From: JBGOUV01 sp041477815
Lineage (GTDB): Bacteria; Acidobacteriota; Terriglobia; Bryobacterales; JACQDG01
Reading direction: 5' to 3'
Length of the DNA stretch: 40,256 nt
Assembly: GCA_041477815.1 (NCBI GenBank)
Contig: JBGOUV010000008.1
Coordinates: forward strand, 1-40,256
Each line of letters begins with the position of its first letter. Position 1 is the first letter of the stretch. A program made the translations under genes and the position numbers. The notes under the pieces were generated by a model. The model was given only the letters and a program-made list of their open reading frames with translations. It did not search any database and was not told the DNA's origin. This document shows, in pieces, positions 7,818 to 16,369 of the stretch.

Positions 7818-9463
7818 TCGGAGAGGCGAAAGACCAGGAAGTCGGAGTTGGCCAGCAGCGCCCGGCACCGCGAGGCGTCCAGGGCCAGGGGCCGGTGGCG
7901 GTTGGCGATGAGCAGAAGCCGGCCGGGATCGAAACGGATCTGCAGCTCGGGATCGGGAGACGCCGGCGGGTCGCCCCGGGAAAAGGCGGTGTGGATGCCG
8001 TCCGGACGCCGGTAGCCGGAAAGCTCGAACGCGGCGCGGTCCAGGGCGCGGATCTCAGCGTTGGTCAAGGGGTCCACGTACCAGGGCTGCAGGGGCTTTT
8101 GCGGAAGATAGCCGGGCAGGAACCAGATGAGGTATTCGTCATTGGTAAGGAAGCCGTACGGCCGCAGGGAGGGCTCGCGCAGCACGCGGGCGAGCTGCTG
8201 CAGGCTCTCGTCGGCCGTGTTCAGAGGGAGGGCCTGCCGGGCGGCGGCGGTGAGCCGGTAGAGGTGGACGGTCAAACCCAGAAGCAATACGGCGGCGACC
8301 AACGCCCCCCCGGCCCCGCCCCGGCGAAACCGGGACACCAGGTCGCCCAGGAAGATCCAGGCGAAGGGAGCGGCAAAGTAGATCACGTAGTGGAACGACT
8401 GCATCTGGCGGCCGGTAAGAATCTGCTGGTTGAGGGCGATGGCGCAGGCCGTCCAGTAGAGGGTCCAAAACCAGCCGTTCGGCCAGCCGCGACGGTGGCC
8501 TGCAAAGCTGAGGGCCGCCAGCAGCAACACCGGCAGGCCGTGGATCCAGTCGGGACGGCGTGAAACCTGGCCACCCAGCCGCCAAAAGCAGTCCTCCACC
8601 ACGGGCGGGTGGGCCAGCAGGGGCGTCGACCAGACCGGAAACGCCGCCAGCAGAGCGGCCGCCACCGCCGCTAACAAGTACGGGAAGACCGGGCGGCGGC
8701 GGTCCCAGACCAGCCAGAGCACGAGAAAGACCAGCCCCAGCGTCCAGGCGAAGAAGTAGGCGTGGAAATTCAGGACCAAGGCCCCCGCCAGCAAGGCGGC
8801 GGAGGTCCAGGCGGGCCGGTCGCGGAGCCGCAGCGCGGCCACCAGCAGCAGCCCGAACAGGGCGACGCATACCTGCGGATTGGGGGTGCGCAGAAAGGTG
8901 GCTTCGTTTTGCCGGCCGGTGCGGAGCGATACCAGCAGCCACCACAGGTCGAAGTGACTGAGCCAGAGAAACAGGGCCGTGGCCATCGCCGCAAACGGAA
9001 AAGAAAGCCCCAACCGCCGGCCTAACCACAGCAGGGTGGCGGCCAGCAGAGCGGGCAGGAGAAAGTCGGCCGCAGCAAAGGCCGCGGGCGTGTTCCCGGC
9101 GAGACACCGGACCAGCAAGGCCGTGACCGCCGGTCCCAGCCGGTCGCGGTACCAGGCCGGCGAGGGGGGTAGGGAACCCTGCACATAGGGACGGTAGGAG
9201 GCCAGGTTGGGTCCGGCCCACTCGGCGCGAAGGATTTCGTGAGCGTGGCGGGCGTAGCCTGTGGTTTCATCGAACAGGACGTAGTTGGGGGTGTGCAGGA
9301 AGGCGGCGTCCCGGCCGGCCGCAACCAGGGACCGGTCGTAGGCCAGGGGACCGTAGCGGCCCCCCGCCAAACCGAAGCCAATGAGGTGCCGGGCGAAGAA
9401 AGAAAGTCCCGCCAGAAGCGAAAATAGAAGCCCCAGCCGAAAGCCGTTCACGGGAATTTGCAA
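7790..9463 (-). CDS. Multipass membrane protein of unknown function (tandem paralog 2)
   Basis: 557 residues, starting MQIPVNGFRLGLLFSLLAGL. It has about 10-12 predicted membrane segments followed by a ~130-residue hydrophilic tail. It aligns along its length with the next gene: DETTGYARHAHEILRAEW, YRDRLGPAVTALLVRCLAG, LLWLGRRLG, LNQQILTGRQMQSFHYVIYF, YGFLTNDEYL, YLPQKPLQPWYVDPLTNAEI and CRALLANSDFLVFRL. The early DETT motif after the first helix is reminiscent of the catalytic acidic loop of GT-C enzymes, so a polyprenyl-linked glycosyltransferase is possible. No family could be named. It is the first gene of a leftward unit 9463 to 4482 and is divergent from the secreted beta-helix gene at 9556. 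Confidence 0.82.
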   Translation of the reverse strand: MQIPVNGFRLGLLFSLLAGLSFFARHLIGFGLAGGRYGPLAYDRSLVAAGRDAAFLHTPNYVLFDETTGYARHAHEILRAEWAGPNLASYRPYVQGSLPPSPAWYRDRLGPAVTALLVRCLAGNTPAAFAAADFLLPALLAATLLWLGRRLGLSFPFAAMATALFLWLSHFDLWWLLVSLRTGRQNEATFLRTPNPQVCVALFGLLLVAALRLRDRPAWTSAALLAGALVLNFHAYFFAWTLGLVFLVLWLVWDRRRPVFPYLLAAVAAALLAAFPVWSTPLLAHPPVVEDCFWRLGGQVSRRPDWIHGLPVLLLAALSFAGHRRGWPNGWFWTLYWTACAIALNQQILTGRQMQSFHYVIYFAAPFAWIFLGDLVSRFRRGGAGGALVAAVLLLGLTVHLYRLTAAARQALPLNTADESLQQLARVLREPSLRPYGFLTNDEYLIWFLPGYLPQKPLQPWYVDPLTNAEIRALDRAAFELSGYRRPDGIHTAFSRGDPPASPDPELQIRFDPGRLLLIANRHRPLALDASRCRALLANSDFLVFRLSECLPASPAP

Positions 9464-9555
9464 ACTCTTTCTGATTTGGATTCAGTCACTTGGCCTTCCG
9501 GCGGGCGTGGTTAGAGCACTACTGGGCCGTATTCTGGTAGTAAGGAGGCAGGTTC
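9464..9555. promoter_or_regulatory. Divergent promoter region with strong ribosome binding site for the beta-helix gene
   Basis: This 92-base gap separates divergent starts. On the plus strand AAGGAGG at 9542-9548 sits seven bases before the ATG at 9556, one of the best Shine-Dalgarno sequences in the window and decisive for that start. The leftward gene at 9463 has no equally clear site. The region is AT-richer than the flanks, but I could not assign a confident -35/-10 pair. Confidence 0.5.
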
Positions 9556-11535
9556 ATGGTTAAGAAACTGGTGGTGATGGGGCCCTTGGTCGTGCTGCTC
9601 GTGTTGGGGCAGACCCAGGTGGACTTGAATCGGCAGGTTCGGAACGCTCTTCCCGTTGCCAGCGGGGGAACGAACGCGGTGACCCAGGCAGCGGCTCGAG
9701 CCAACGTCGGAACACCGGCCCTGGTGGCAACCGATTTCTCGGGAGCGGACATTGGCGCGCAGGTAAACACTGCTTTTGCGAGTTTTCCGGCGGGCAAGTG
9801 CGGCGTGGTGCAGATTCCCACCGGCACGTACACCTTTAGCACGACGATCTACGTACCCTCGTCTTGCATTCTGGAAGGGATGGGGCGCGGAAATGACCAC
9901 GCCCGGACGGGGTCGAGGCTGATCTACAACGGCCCGGCGGCCACCCCGGCCATCATCCTTATGGAAACCACCATGAGCCCGGGATATTTTGCCTCGCTGC
10001 GCGATCTGTCGATCTATACCAACGCGCAGGAGTGTCCCAACAGCGGCATGCTGGACTGGAACCCAGCGGCGGGGGGCGCGAACAAGTGGCAATGTTACGA
10101 CGGCGCGACCTATACGGCTCCGGTACCCCATCTGGCGGCCATTCTCCACGGTCAGATCGACCCGAACAATCTGTTGGACGGCACCCACATTACCATCTCG
10201 AACGTGGATATCGACGGGGGCAGCCAGGCGGGAGTGGCGGACCAGCAGGGCGCGTTCCACTTCGGGGTCTACCTGAACGGATGCGAGGAATGCATCTTGC
10301 AGGGAGTCTACGCCTTCCGGGCCGACGACGGATTCTTCGTCGGGGAAGCGTCTCACGGGGTCCTCTTCAACCAGATCACCGCTCGGATCAACCGCCGGGC
10401 GGGCTTCCACTACCGGGGTTCCAATGCCGCGTTGTGCAATATGTGCCTGTTCGAATCCAACCTGTGGCTGGGCAACCCCGGGGCCGATCCGCTGAAGTAC
10501 GGAGCCGGAATTCGCATCAGCGAGGCCAGCACCGGGGCCGGCCGGGACCTGAAATTCCGCTCGATCTATTTCGAGGGAAACACGGTGGATGTCTTGTCCG
10601 CCAACAACGTCCGGTCCAGTATCGACATCGAGAACGCCAGCGGAGGCGGCAACATCCGGGGCAAGTTTTTCAACAGCCGGTTCGCCAACGTCGCGATCAC
10701 GGACGCGTCGCTGATCACGGCCCGCGGCGGGGACATCGTGTTTGGGGGTCCGGTGACCGGCACCCCCGTCCTGGAGACTGACCAGGATGGGAACAGCCCG
10801 CGCATCATCTTCATGGACAATTCGGGCGCGTCCGTGTTCAAAATCCTGGCCCCCGTCGGCGGGGGCGAATATGCCACGGTCTACCAGGGACCGTCGCGGT
10901 TCGACGAGAGCGTCTATGTCCGGACGGCGGGTACGGACGGCAGCGAGGGCCTCCGGCTGGAGAACAATTCCACTCCCGCCGCGGGCAACCCCTCGGACTC
11001 GCCCCTGCTGCAGTTCAAGGCCACCAAGTGGACGGGGTCGTCTACGCCGTTTAGCTGGTATCTGCGCGCCGCCGCCCGCACGGGCGCCGGGCCGGAAGGG
11101 ACTTCGGGGCTGCACGTGATGTTCAACGGATCCAGTCCCGTGGTCGACCGCCAGTTCACGTTTCGGGAGGGCGGCCTCTTCCGGCTGAATATGCTGGAAG
11201 CCAAAACCACCAACCCCGCCGTCGCCGCGAACTCGGGCGCCGGCGCCGGGTCGAGCTGCTCGGTGGACGGAGGCTCGGGCGACATGGCCGGGCAAGTCAC
11301 CCTGACCACCGGGACGAGCGGGTGGGGGTCCGGAGCGCAGTGCACCGTCACCCTGACTTCGGGCTTCTCCGGTTGGGTCAGCCTGACCCCCGCCAACGCC
11401 ACCGCGGCGGCCGGCATAGACGCCCGGCAGATCTACGTAACTCGGAGCAGTAATCAATTCTCGGTCGCGTTCGGGGTGGCCGACATCTCGCAGAAAACCT
11501 ATCAGTTCAACTGGCACGCCATTGGTACTTACTGA
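9556..11535 (+). CDS. Secreted right-handed beta-helix (pectate-lyase-superfamily) protein
   Basis: 659 residues. The first ~19 (MVKKLVVMGPLVVLLVLG) look like a signal peptide. Next comes a short segment, LPVASGGTNAVTQAAARANV, of the type found before receptor-binding parts of phage tail fibres and spikes. Residues ~55-95 (ADIGAQVNTAFASFP, GVVQIPTGTYTFSTTIYVPS) match the start of pectate-lyase-superfamily beta-helices, and parallel-helix-like repeats run to about residue 430. A Gly/Ser/Thr-rich C-terminal region follows. A role as lyase, hydrolase or binder of the exopolysaccharide is plausible, but no catalytic residues could be assigned. The start is fixed by AAGGAGG at 9542-9548. It lies alone on the plus strand between leftward operons, so it may be regulated separately. 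It ends in convergent orientation with the epimerase gene. Confidence 0.85.
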   Translation: MVKKLVVMGPLVVLLVLGQTQVDLNRQVRNALPVASGGTNAVTQAAARANVGTPALVATDFSGADIGAQVNTAFASFPAGKCGVVQIPTGTYTFSTTIYVPSSCILEGMGRGNDHARTGSRLIYNGPAATPAIILMETTMSPGYFASLRDLSIYTNAQECPNSGMLDWNPAAGGANKWQCYDGATYTAPVPHLAAILHGQIDPNNLLDGTHITISNVDIDGGSQAGVADQQGAFHFGVYLNGCEECILQGVYAFRADDGFFVGEASHGVLFNQITARINRRAGFHYRGSNAALCNMCLFESNLWLGNPGADPLKYGAGIRISEASTGAGRDLKFRSIYFEGNTVDVLSANNVRSSIDIENASGGGNIRGKFFNSRFANVAITDASLITARGGDIVFGGPVTGTPVLETDQDGNSPRIIFMDNSGASVFKILAPVGGGEYATVYQGPSRFDESVYVRTAGTDGSEGLRLENNSTPAAGNPSDSPLLQFKATKWTGSSTPFSWYLRAAARTGAGPEGTSGLHVMFNGSSPVVDRQFTFREGGLFRLNMLEAKTTNPAVAANSGAGAGSSCSVDGGSGDMAGQVTLTTGTSGWGSGAQCTVTLTSGFSGWVSLTPANATAAAGIDARQIYVTRSSNQFSVAFGVADISQKTYQFNWHAIGTY

Positions 11536-11546
11536 GAGGCGACGTT

Positions 11547-11578
11547 CTCCCTCCTCGGGACGGCCGAGGGTGGGGGAG
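11547..11578. terminator. Possible bidirectional terminator hairpin
   Basis: Between the convergent stops at 11535 and 11581, CCTCGG (11553-11558) pairs with CCGAGG (11564-11569) around a five-base loop. The stem can be extended with bulges by CTCC and GGAG. The position suits both genes, but there is no T-run on either side, so rho-independent function is uncertain. Confidence 0.35.
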
Positions 11579-11580
11579 CG

Positions 11581-12576
11581 TCACCGCAGAGAGTTCCAGG
11601 AGGGCGGCAGGTTCCGGCGAACCTCGAGGTCACGAAAGGGACGGCTGGGCCGGAGGCCGGCGCGCCGCGCCCATTCCGCCATCCTGGCCACGCCCTGTTC
11701 CAGCGGGACGTCCGGCCCCGCGCCGAACAGGCGGCGGGCCTTTTCATGGCTGGACCAGGCGTGCAACACCTCCTGGCGCGCGGGCAGGTATTCGATTTCG
11801 GGCCGCGCGCCGAAAGCCACCGCCACCACCTCGGCCACTCGTCTGACGCTGCAAGGCGTATCAGCGCCGATGTTCACCACCTGGCCGTAAGCTTCGGGCA
11901 CCTGCACGCTGCGGGCGATGGACGGGGCCACGTCGTCGATGTAGCTGAAGGCCCGGGTCTGCGAGCCGTCGCCGAAGATGGTGAGCGGCCGGCCGAGCAG
12001 GATCTGCCGCATGAAGATCCCTATGACGTTGCGATAGGGATCGGCGATGTTCTGGTGCTCTCCGTAGACGTTGTGGGGGCGAAAAACGACGTAATTCAGA
12101 CCGAACATTTGATGCGCGGCCCGCAGATCCAGCTCCACGGCGTACTTGCTCACCCCGTAGGGATCCTCCGGTGACGGCGTCTGGGTTTCGTCCATGGGTA
12201 GCTGGTTGGCGCCATAGACGGCGATGGAGGAGGTGAAGACAAAGCAGCGCACCTCGTGCCTCACCGCCTCGTTGATCAGGTTGACGCTGCCGATGAGGTT
12301 CGTTTCGTAATTGAAGCGCCGGATGAAGTGGGAAAGGCCCTCGGCGGCATAGGCGGCCAGGTGATAGACGAAGTCGAAGCGGCCTTCGTCGAACAGGCGG
12401 GCGACCAGGGCCGCGTCGGTGACCGAACCCTCGACGAAGCGAGCCTCGGCCGGCGCCTGGTCCGGGAAGCCGCCGGACAGATCGTCCAGCACCGTGACCT
12501 CCTGGCCCAAAGCCAGACAATGACGGGCCACGTGGGACCCGATGAAGCCGGCTCCGCCGGTGACTAAGGAGCGCAT
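11581..12576 (-). CDS. NAD-dependent sugar epimerase/dehydratase
   Basis: 331 residues from ATG 12576. An open frame continues upstream, but the protein only gains family similarity at MRSLVTGGAGFIGSH. That segment is the Rossmann GxxGxxG NAD-binding motif of extended short-chain dehydrogenases. Thr115-Ser116-Ser117 and Tyr140-x3-Lys144 (DPYGVSKYAVELD) form the catalytic set. VFRPHNVYGEHQNIADPYRN is typical of the GalE/UDP-sugar 4-epimerase branch. It would interconvert or dehydrate a nucleotide sugar in the cytosol to supply the glycosyltransferases. The exact substrate cannot be told from sequence. It is the last gene of the long leftward cluster and overlaps the upstream GT2 gene by 13 bases. 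Confidence 0.9.
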   Translation of the reverse strand: MRSLVTGGAGFIGSHVARHCLALGQEVTVLDDLSGGFPDQAPAEARFVEGSVTDAALVARLFDEGRFDFVYHLAAYAAEGLSHFIRRFNYETNLIGSVNLINEAVRHEVRCFVFTSSIAVYGANQLPMDETQTPSPEDPYGVSKYAVELDLRAAHQMFGLNYVVFRPHNVYGEHQNIADPYRNVIGIFMRQILLGRPLTIFGDGSQTRAFSYIDDVAPSIARSVQVPEAYGQVVNIGADTPCSVRRVAEVVAVAFGARPEIEYLPARQEVLHAWSSHEKARRLFGAGPDVPLEQGVARMAEWARRAGLRPSRPFRDLEVRRNLPPSWNSLR

Positions 12577-13469
12577 ACCGATCTGTCCGTTTGCCATTTC
12601 CGGTAGAGGGCGGGGAGCCGCACCAGCACCGAGCAGGAGGCTTCCAGCCATACGGCGAGGGTTTCCGGCCCCACCACCGCGCTTTTCAGGTGCGTAGCGT
12701 TGTTCCGGGCCAGGCGCCAAACATTGCGCCACAGGGACGCCGCCGGATCGGTCGAGTTGTAGATCATGGAGTTCCGCAGGAACAGGAAGCTGCGCTGGCG
12801 GGAGTGGCGCGGTTGCCCGAAATAGCCGCCGCGGTGGTGGTGAATCTTGCTGGATGGTACGATGGCGACCTGAAATCCGGCGGCCCGGGCGCGACGGCAG
12901 AGATCGATCTCCTCGAAGAAGGTGAAGTAGATAGGATCGAGACGGCCGACCCGCTGGAAAACCGCCCGTTTGGCCACCAGGCAGGAGCCCTCTACCCACT
13001 CGACCGGAAACCAGGCCCCAGGGTGGTCGTGGGCCCGCAGGGAATCGAGCAAGCGGGGCAAAGCGCTGGTGGTCCAGGTGTTGAAGCCCGAGCCGTCGAA
13101 AACCAACTGCACCGGCCCCAGGACCCCGATCGTGGGGTCGGCTTCGCCCACCTCCACCAGGCGCTCGATCCAATCCGGCTCGCAGTAGGTATCGTTGTTG
13201 AGCAAGGCCACGTAGTCGGCTCCGCGCTCCAGCGCGTAAGCGATGCCGGCGTTATTGCCCTCGCAAAAACCCAGGTTGACGGGGTTTTGCAGAATCTCCA
13301 CGCGGGGAGAAATGCGGCGGGCCAGAGCGACGCTTCCGTCGGTGGAGGCGTTATCCACCAGCACAACATGTAAGTCGCTATAGGTGCAAGCGTCCAGAGA
13401 CGAGAGGCACCGTTCCAGCCAGTTGGCCCCGTTGCAGTTGAGGACCAGAACGTAGACGGACGGGCTCAT
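12564..13469 (-). CDS. GT2 family glycosyltransferase
   Basis: 301 residues, a single GT-A domain. Visible motifs are VLVLNCNGANWLERCLSSL, VDNASTDGSV (nucleotide binding), NLGFCEGNNAGI, the metal-binding LLNNDTYCEPDWI and FFEEIDLCRRARAAG (the ED/Q region). This pattern is that of WbbL/rhamnosyltransferase-like GT2 enzymes that extend a lipid-linked repeat unit from a nucleotide sugar. There is no obvious membrane segment, so it probably acts at the cytoplasmic face. It lies three bases after the methyltransferase stop and overlaps the epimerase start by 13 bases. Sugar and linkage are unknown. Confidence 0.9.
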   Translation of the reverse strand: MSPSVYVLVLNCNGANWLERCLSSLDACTYSDLHVVLVDNASTDGSVALARRISPRVEILQNPVNLGFCEGNNAGIAYALERGADYVALLNNDTYCEPDWIERLVEVGEADPTIGVLGPVQLVFDGSGFNTWTTSALPRLLDSLRAHDHPGAWFPVEWVEGSCLVAKRAVFQRVGRLDPIYFTFFEEIDLCRRARAAGFQVAIVPSSKIHHHRGGYFGQPRHSRQRSFLFLRNSMIYNSTDPAASLWRNVWRLARNNATHLKSAVVGPETLAVWLEASCSVLVRLPALYRKWQTDRSVCAP

Positions 13470-13472
13470 GAA

Positions 13473-14456
13473 CTAGGCCGGCTTGCGAGCGATCAGGATC
13501 ACTTCTTCGCCGGAGTGGCGATCCAGCGCCAGCCAAGCCCGGCACAGCCACGCCGTAACGCGAGCCACCCAGCGGCGGAGTCGCGGGGAGCCGAACCCCC
13601 TCCCTCGCAGGCTTTCCTCGGTCGTCCATTGGCTCATCCGGCAGGAGGTCCAGACGAGGGGTTGGAGGCCCGCCTGGCGAGCCGCTGCGGCCAGGGCGCT
13701 CGGGCCCATCAGAACCAGATGACGCGGCGTGTCGAGCTGCCGCCAACTGCGGCGGAAGCAGCGCGCCAGCAGACCCCGAGGATTCGGCGAGAAGGACACC
13801 AGAAGGCCTCCGGGACGCAGAAGGGCGCTGAGTCTGTCGAGGGTGGCGATCGGATTGGAGACGTGCTCAATCACGTGGTGGAGGACGATGACGCCCCAGC
13901 GGTGGGCGTCCAGAGGGGCCGACTCCAGCGTGGCATGGTCGACCGCGAGCCCCGCCTGGCGGGCCAGAGCAGCAGAAACGGGATCGGGCTCGAGGCCGTA
14001 GACCTCCCAGCCGAGCCGGCGCATGGTCAGGAGAAACTCGCCGTTGCCGCACCCGATTTCGAGGAGCGGCCCGGCGCCCGCCGGGACGAAGCGGACCAGG
14101 TACCCCAGGCGGCGGCGAAATGTTCCCAGCCGGGCCGCGGCAGCGCCCAGCAGCCGGGCCAGGGGAACGCCGGCGCGGGCGGGATAACCGTAGGCTCGGT
14201 GCAGTACCTCCATCTTGACCTGGTGGCGAAGTCCACCCACCGGCGCCAGCAGGTCCTGGGGGGGAGTGTGGGTGACGTAGTCTGCCGGATACAGCTCCGC
14301 ACTCCAGGCGGGAACGGGCGGGGGGTCGAGCCACAACGTCCGGCAGCCTGGGCATTCCCGAAAACTCCACCGTCCCGGAGCAGCCCACACCGAATCCTCC
14401 AGATCCTGATAGCGAACGCTTCCGGGCCGGCCGCAGGCCGGACAGTCCGGGATCAC
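13473..14456 (-). CDS. Class I SAM-dependent methyltransferase with N-terminal zinc ribbon
   Basis: 327 residues from GTG 14456, whose GTGA overlaps the amidotransferase stop; GTG 14462 is an alternative. A longer open frame upstream is a shadow of the amidotransferase gene. The N-terminus has two CxxC pairs (CPACGRPG and CPGCRTLW), a likely zinc ribbon. The core has SAM motif I LLEIGCGNGEFLLTM, LEPDPVSAALARQAG, and VIEHVSNPIATL followed by LLRPGGLLVSFSPN. The architecture resembles methyltransferases of surface-sugar loci that modify a nucleotide sugar or nascent glycan. It sits between an amidotransferase and a GT2 gene, so it probably methylates a sugar of the repeat unit; the target position is unknown. 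Confidence 0.87.
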   Translation of the reverse strand: MIPDCPACGRPGSVRYQDLEDSVWAAPGRWSFRECPGCRTLWLDPPPVPAWSAELYPADYVTHTPPQDLLAPVGGLRHQVKMEVLHRAYGYPARAGVPLARLLGAAAARLGTFRRRLGYLVRFVPAGAGPLLEIGCGNGEFLLTMRRLGWEVYGLEPDPVSAALARQAGLAVDHATLESAPLDAHRWGVIVLHHVIEHVSNPIATLDRLSALLRPGGLLVSFSPNPRGLLARCFRRSWRQLDTPRHLVLMGPSALAAAARQAGLQPLVWTSCRMSQWTTEESLRGRGFGSPRLRRWVARVTAWLCRAWLALDRHSGEEVILIARKPA

Positions 14457-16369
14457 CGGCACGTCCGGTGGTCCAGCACCTCGCGGCACCACAGTTCCAG
14501 GATCATGACCGACCACGCCTGCGGCCAGCCGGGCCAGTGGGAGCGCAGCCGGTCCACCACCTCGGGGTCGAGCAGACCGCGGGCGGCTACCGTCTCGCGA
14601 CTGCACGTCTCCTCGACCAGCGACGCCAGGTCATGACGCGCCCAGTGATCATAGGGCAGGGCGAAGCCGCGCTTGGGACGCCGGCCGATGTCGGGAGGCA
14701 GCAGGTCGCGCAGGGCGTGGATCAGGACGCGCTTGGCCCCGCTGGCCTCGTACTCCGACCCCCTGCCACCGCCGGCACGCAGCTTGAAGTCGTCCGGGCA
14801 GGACCGCGCAAACTCGGCCACCCGCGTGTCCACCAGCGGCACGCGCAGCTCGAGCGAGTGGGCCATGCTGACGGCGTCGGAGTCCCGCAGAAGCTGGCAG
14901 CCCATGTAGGCGGCGACGTCGAGCAGACAGGAAAATCCGATCGGCGACTCTTCCCGCCAGGCAGACGGCAACAGCGCGAGCAGACGGCCGGCATCGTCGC
15001 CGTTCGAGGGCGGCGGCGAGCCCGACACCAACCGGCGGGCCAGGGGATAACCGAACACCCGGTGGTCGTCGGTCCAGGTGGAGAGAGGCGTGGCGTGGAC
15101 CGCCAACTCCTCGCAGCGCCGAGCCAGGGGGGTATTGGCGGGGAGGAAGTGGCGCGCTACGGAGGCGGCGCGGCCGGCCAGCCGGTGGACCCGGCCGGAG
15201 CCGGAGCCGTATCGGGCCAGCCGCCGGGTGACCGGATAACCGGCGAACCACTCGTCTCCCCCCAAACCCGACAGCACGCCCTTCACGTCGCGGGCGGCGG
15301 CGCGAGAGATCAGCCAGGTGTTGAGGCCGTCATTGGAGGGCTGGTCGAGTTGCCCGGCAAAGCGAGGCAGCAGATCGCGCACGTCGCCGCCGGTGACGTC
15401 GACGACCGTGGGCTCGCAGCCCAGCGAGCGGGCGGCGGCGACTGCCTGCGCGGATTCGTCCGCCTCCGGTTGGTCCGGAAGACGAATTGTGTAGGTGCGC
15501 AATTGGGGATTACGCCGCGCCATAAGTCCGACCACGCCGGTGGAATCCACGCCGCCGCTCAGGAAAGCGCCGACCGGGGCGTCGGCCAGGGCGTGCAGCG
15601 CGACGCTGTCTTCCCGGATCGCCCGCAGGCGGCCGGCCGCCTGATCGAAGGTCCCGGCGGCGGGCTCGGCGGGCGGAATGGTCCAGTAGGTCTGCTGTTC
15701 CCAACGGCGATCCGGGGTGATGCGGACCCAGGTTCCGCGCTCCAGCATACGCACTCCGGAGAGGATCGTGCGCGGCTGCACCACGAAGCCGAGGGCCAGG
15801 TAGTCGACCAGCGCCGCGCTGTCGATCCGGGCCCGCACCAGGCCGGAGGCTAGCAGGGTGCGGACTTCGGAGGCGAACACGAGCGGCCCGGCGTCTCCCG
15901 CCGGCCGGGCCCAGTAGAGTGGCTTGATACCCAGAGGATCGCGGGCCAGCACCAGCGTGGGCACGCCGCCGGGGGAGCTGTCCCGCCAATCCAGAAGGGC
16001 CAGAGCGAACATCCCCCGCAGATGCCGCACGAACTCCAGGCCCTGCTCCAGGTAGAGCGCCAGGATTACCTCGGTATCGGTGGTGGACTGGAAGGGGTAA
16101 CCACGGGCGGCCAGGCCCCGGCGGTGCTCGGCGTGGTTGTAGACCTCGCCGTTGAAGACGATGGCCACACGGCGGTCGGGGGACCACAGGGGCTGGAGGC
16201 CGCGAGCGGAGAGGTCGACCAGGGCCAGTCGCACCGCCCCGGCGGCCCCGCCGTCGAACGTGGTCATCCCCTCGCCGTCGGGCCCGCGATGAGCCATGGC
16301 GCCGAGCATCGCCTTCATCTCGGAGGCGTAAGCGCCGCTGCCACCCCAAATGCCCGCTATCCCACACAT
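14453..16369 (-). CDS. asnB: Asparagine synthase-type glutamine amidotransferase (second copy)
   Basis: 638 residues from ATG 16369. The start is set by MCGIAGIWGG, because the class II glutaminase needs Cys at position 2; upstream codons in frame belong to the neighbouring GT gene. The glutaminase domain shows HRGPDGEG, FNGEVYNH and TDTEVILAL. The synthetase domain shows FLSGGVDSTGVVGL near residue 270 and LSGLGGDEWFAGYP near 365. It is clearly diverged from the copy at 2483-4417. In the polysaccharide cluster it likely forms an amide on a uronic acid or amino-sugar substituent; true asparagine synthesis cannot be excluded. It overlaps the upstream GT4-like gene by 13 bases and the downstream methyltransferase by four. 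Confidence 0.92.
   Translation of the reverse strand: MCGIAGIWGGSGAYASEMKAMLGAMAHRGPDGEGMTTFDGGAAGAVRLALVDLSARGLQPLWSPDRRVAIVFNGEVYNHAEHRRGLAARGYPFQSTTDTEVILALYLEQGLEFVRHLRGMFALALLDWRDSSPGGVPTLVLARDPLGIKPLYWARPAGDAGPLVFASEVRTLLASGLVRARIDSAALVDYLALGFVVQPRTILSGVRMLERGTWVRITPDRRWEQQTYWTIPPAEPAAGTFDQAAGRLRAIREDSVALHALADAPVGAFLSGGVDSTGVVGLMARRNPQLRTYTIRLPDQPEADESAQAVAAARSLGCEPTVVDVTGGDVRDLLPRFAGQLDQPSNDGLNTWLISRAAARDVKGVLSGLGGDEWFAGYPVTRRLARYGSGSGRVHRLAGRAASVARHFLPANTPLARRCEELAVHATPLSTWTDDHRVFGYPLARRLVSGSPPPSNGDDAGRLLALLPSAWREESPIGFSCLLDVAAYMGCQLLRDSDAVSMAHSLELRVPLVDTRVAEFARSCPDDFKLRAGGGRGSEYEASGAKRVLIHALRDLLPPDIGRRPKRGFALPYDHWARHDLASLVEETCSRETVAARGLLDPEVVDRLRSHWPGWPQAWSVMILELWCREVLDHRTCR

Noticed and set aside
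11581..13173. A 530-residue open frame extending the epimerase upstream
   Set aside because: The first ~198 residues are low-complexity Arg/Gly/Pro-rich sequence antisense in frame to the GT2 gene. The family match begins exactly at MRSLVTGGAGFIG (12576).
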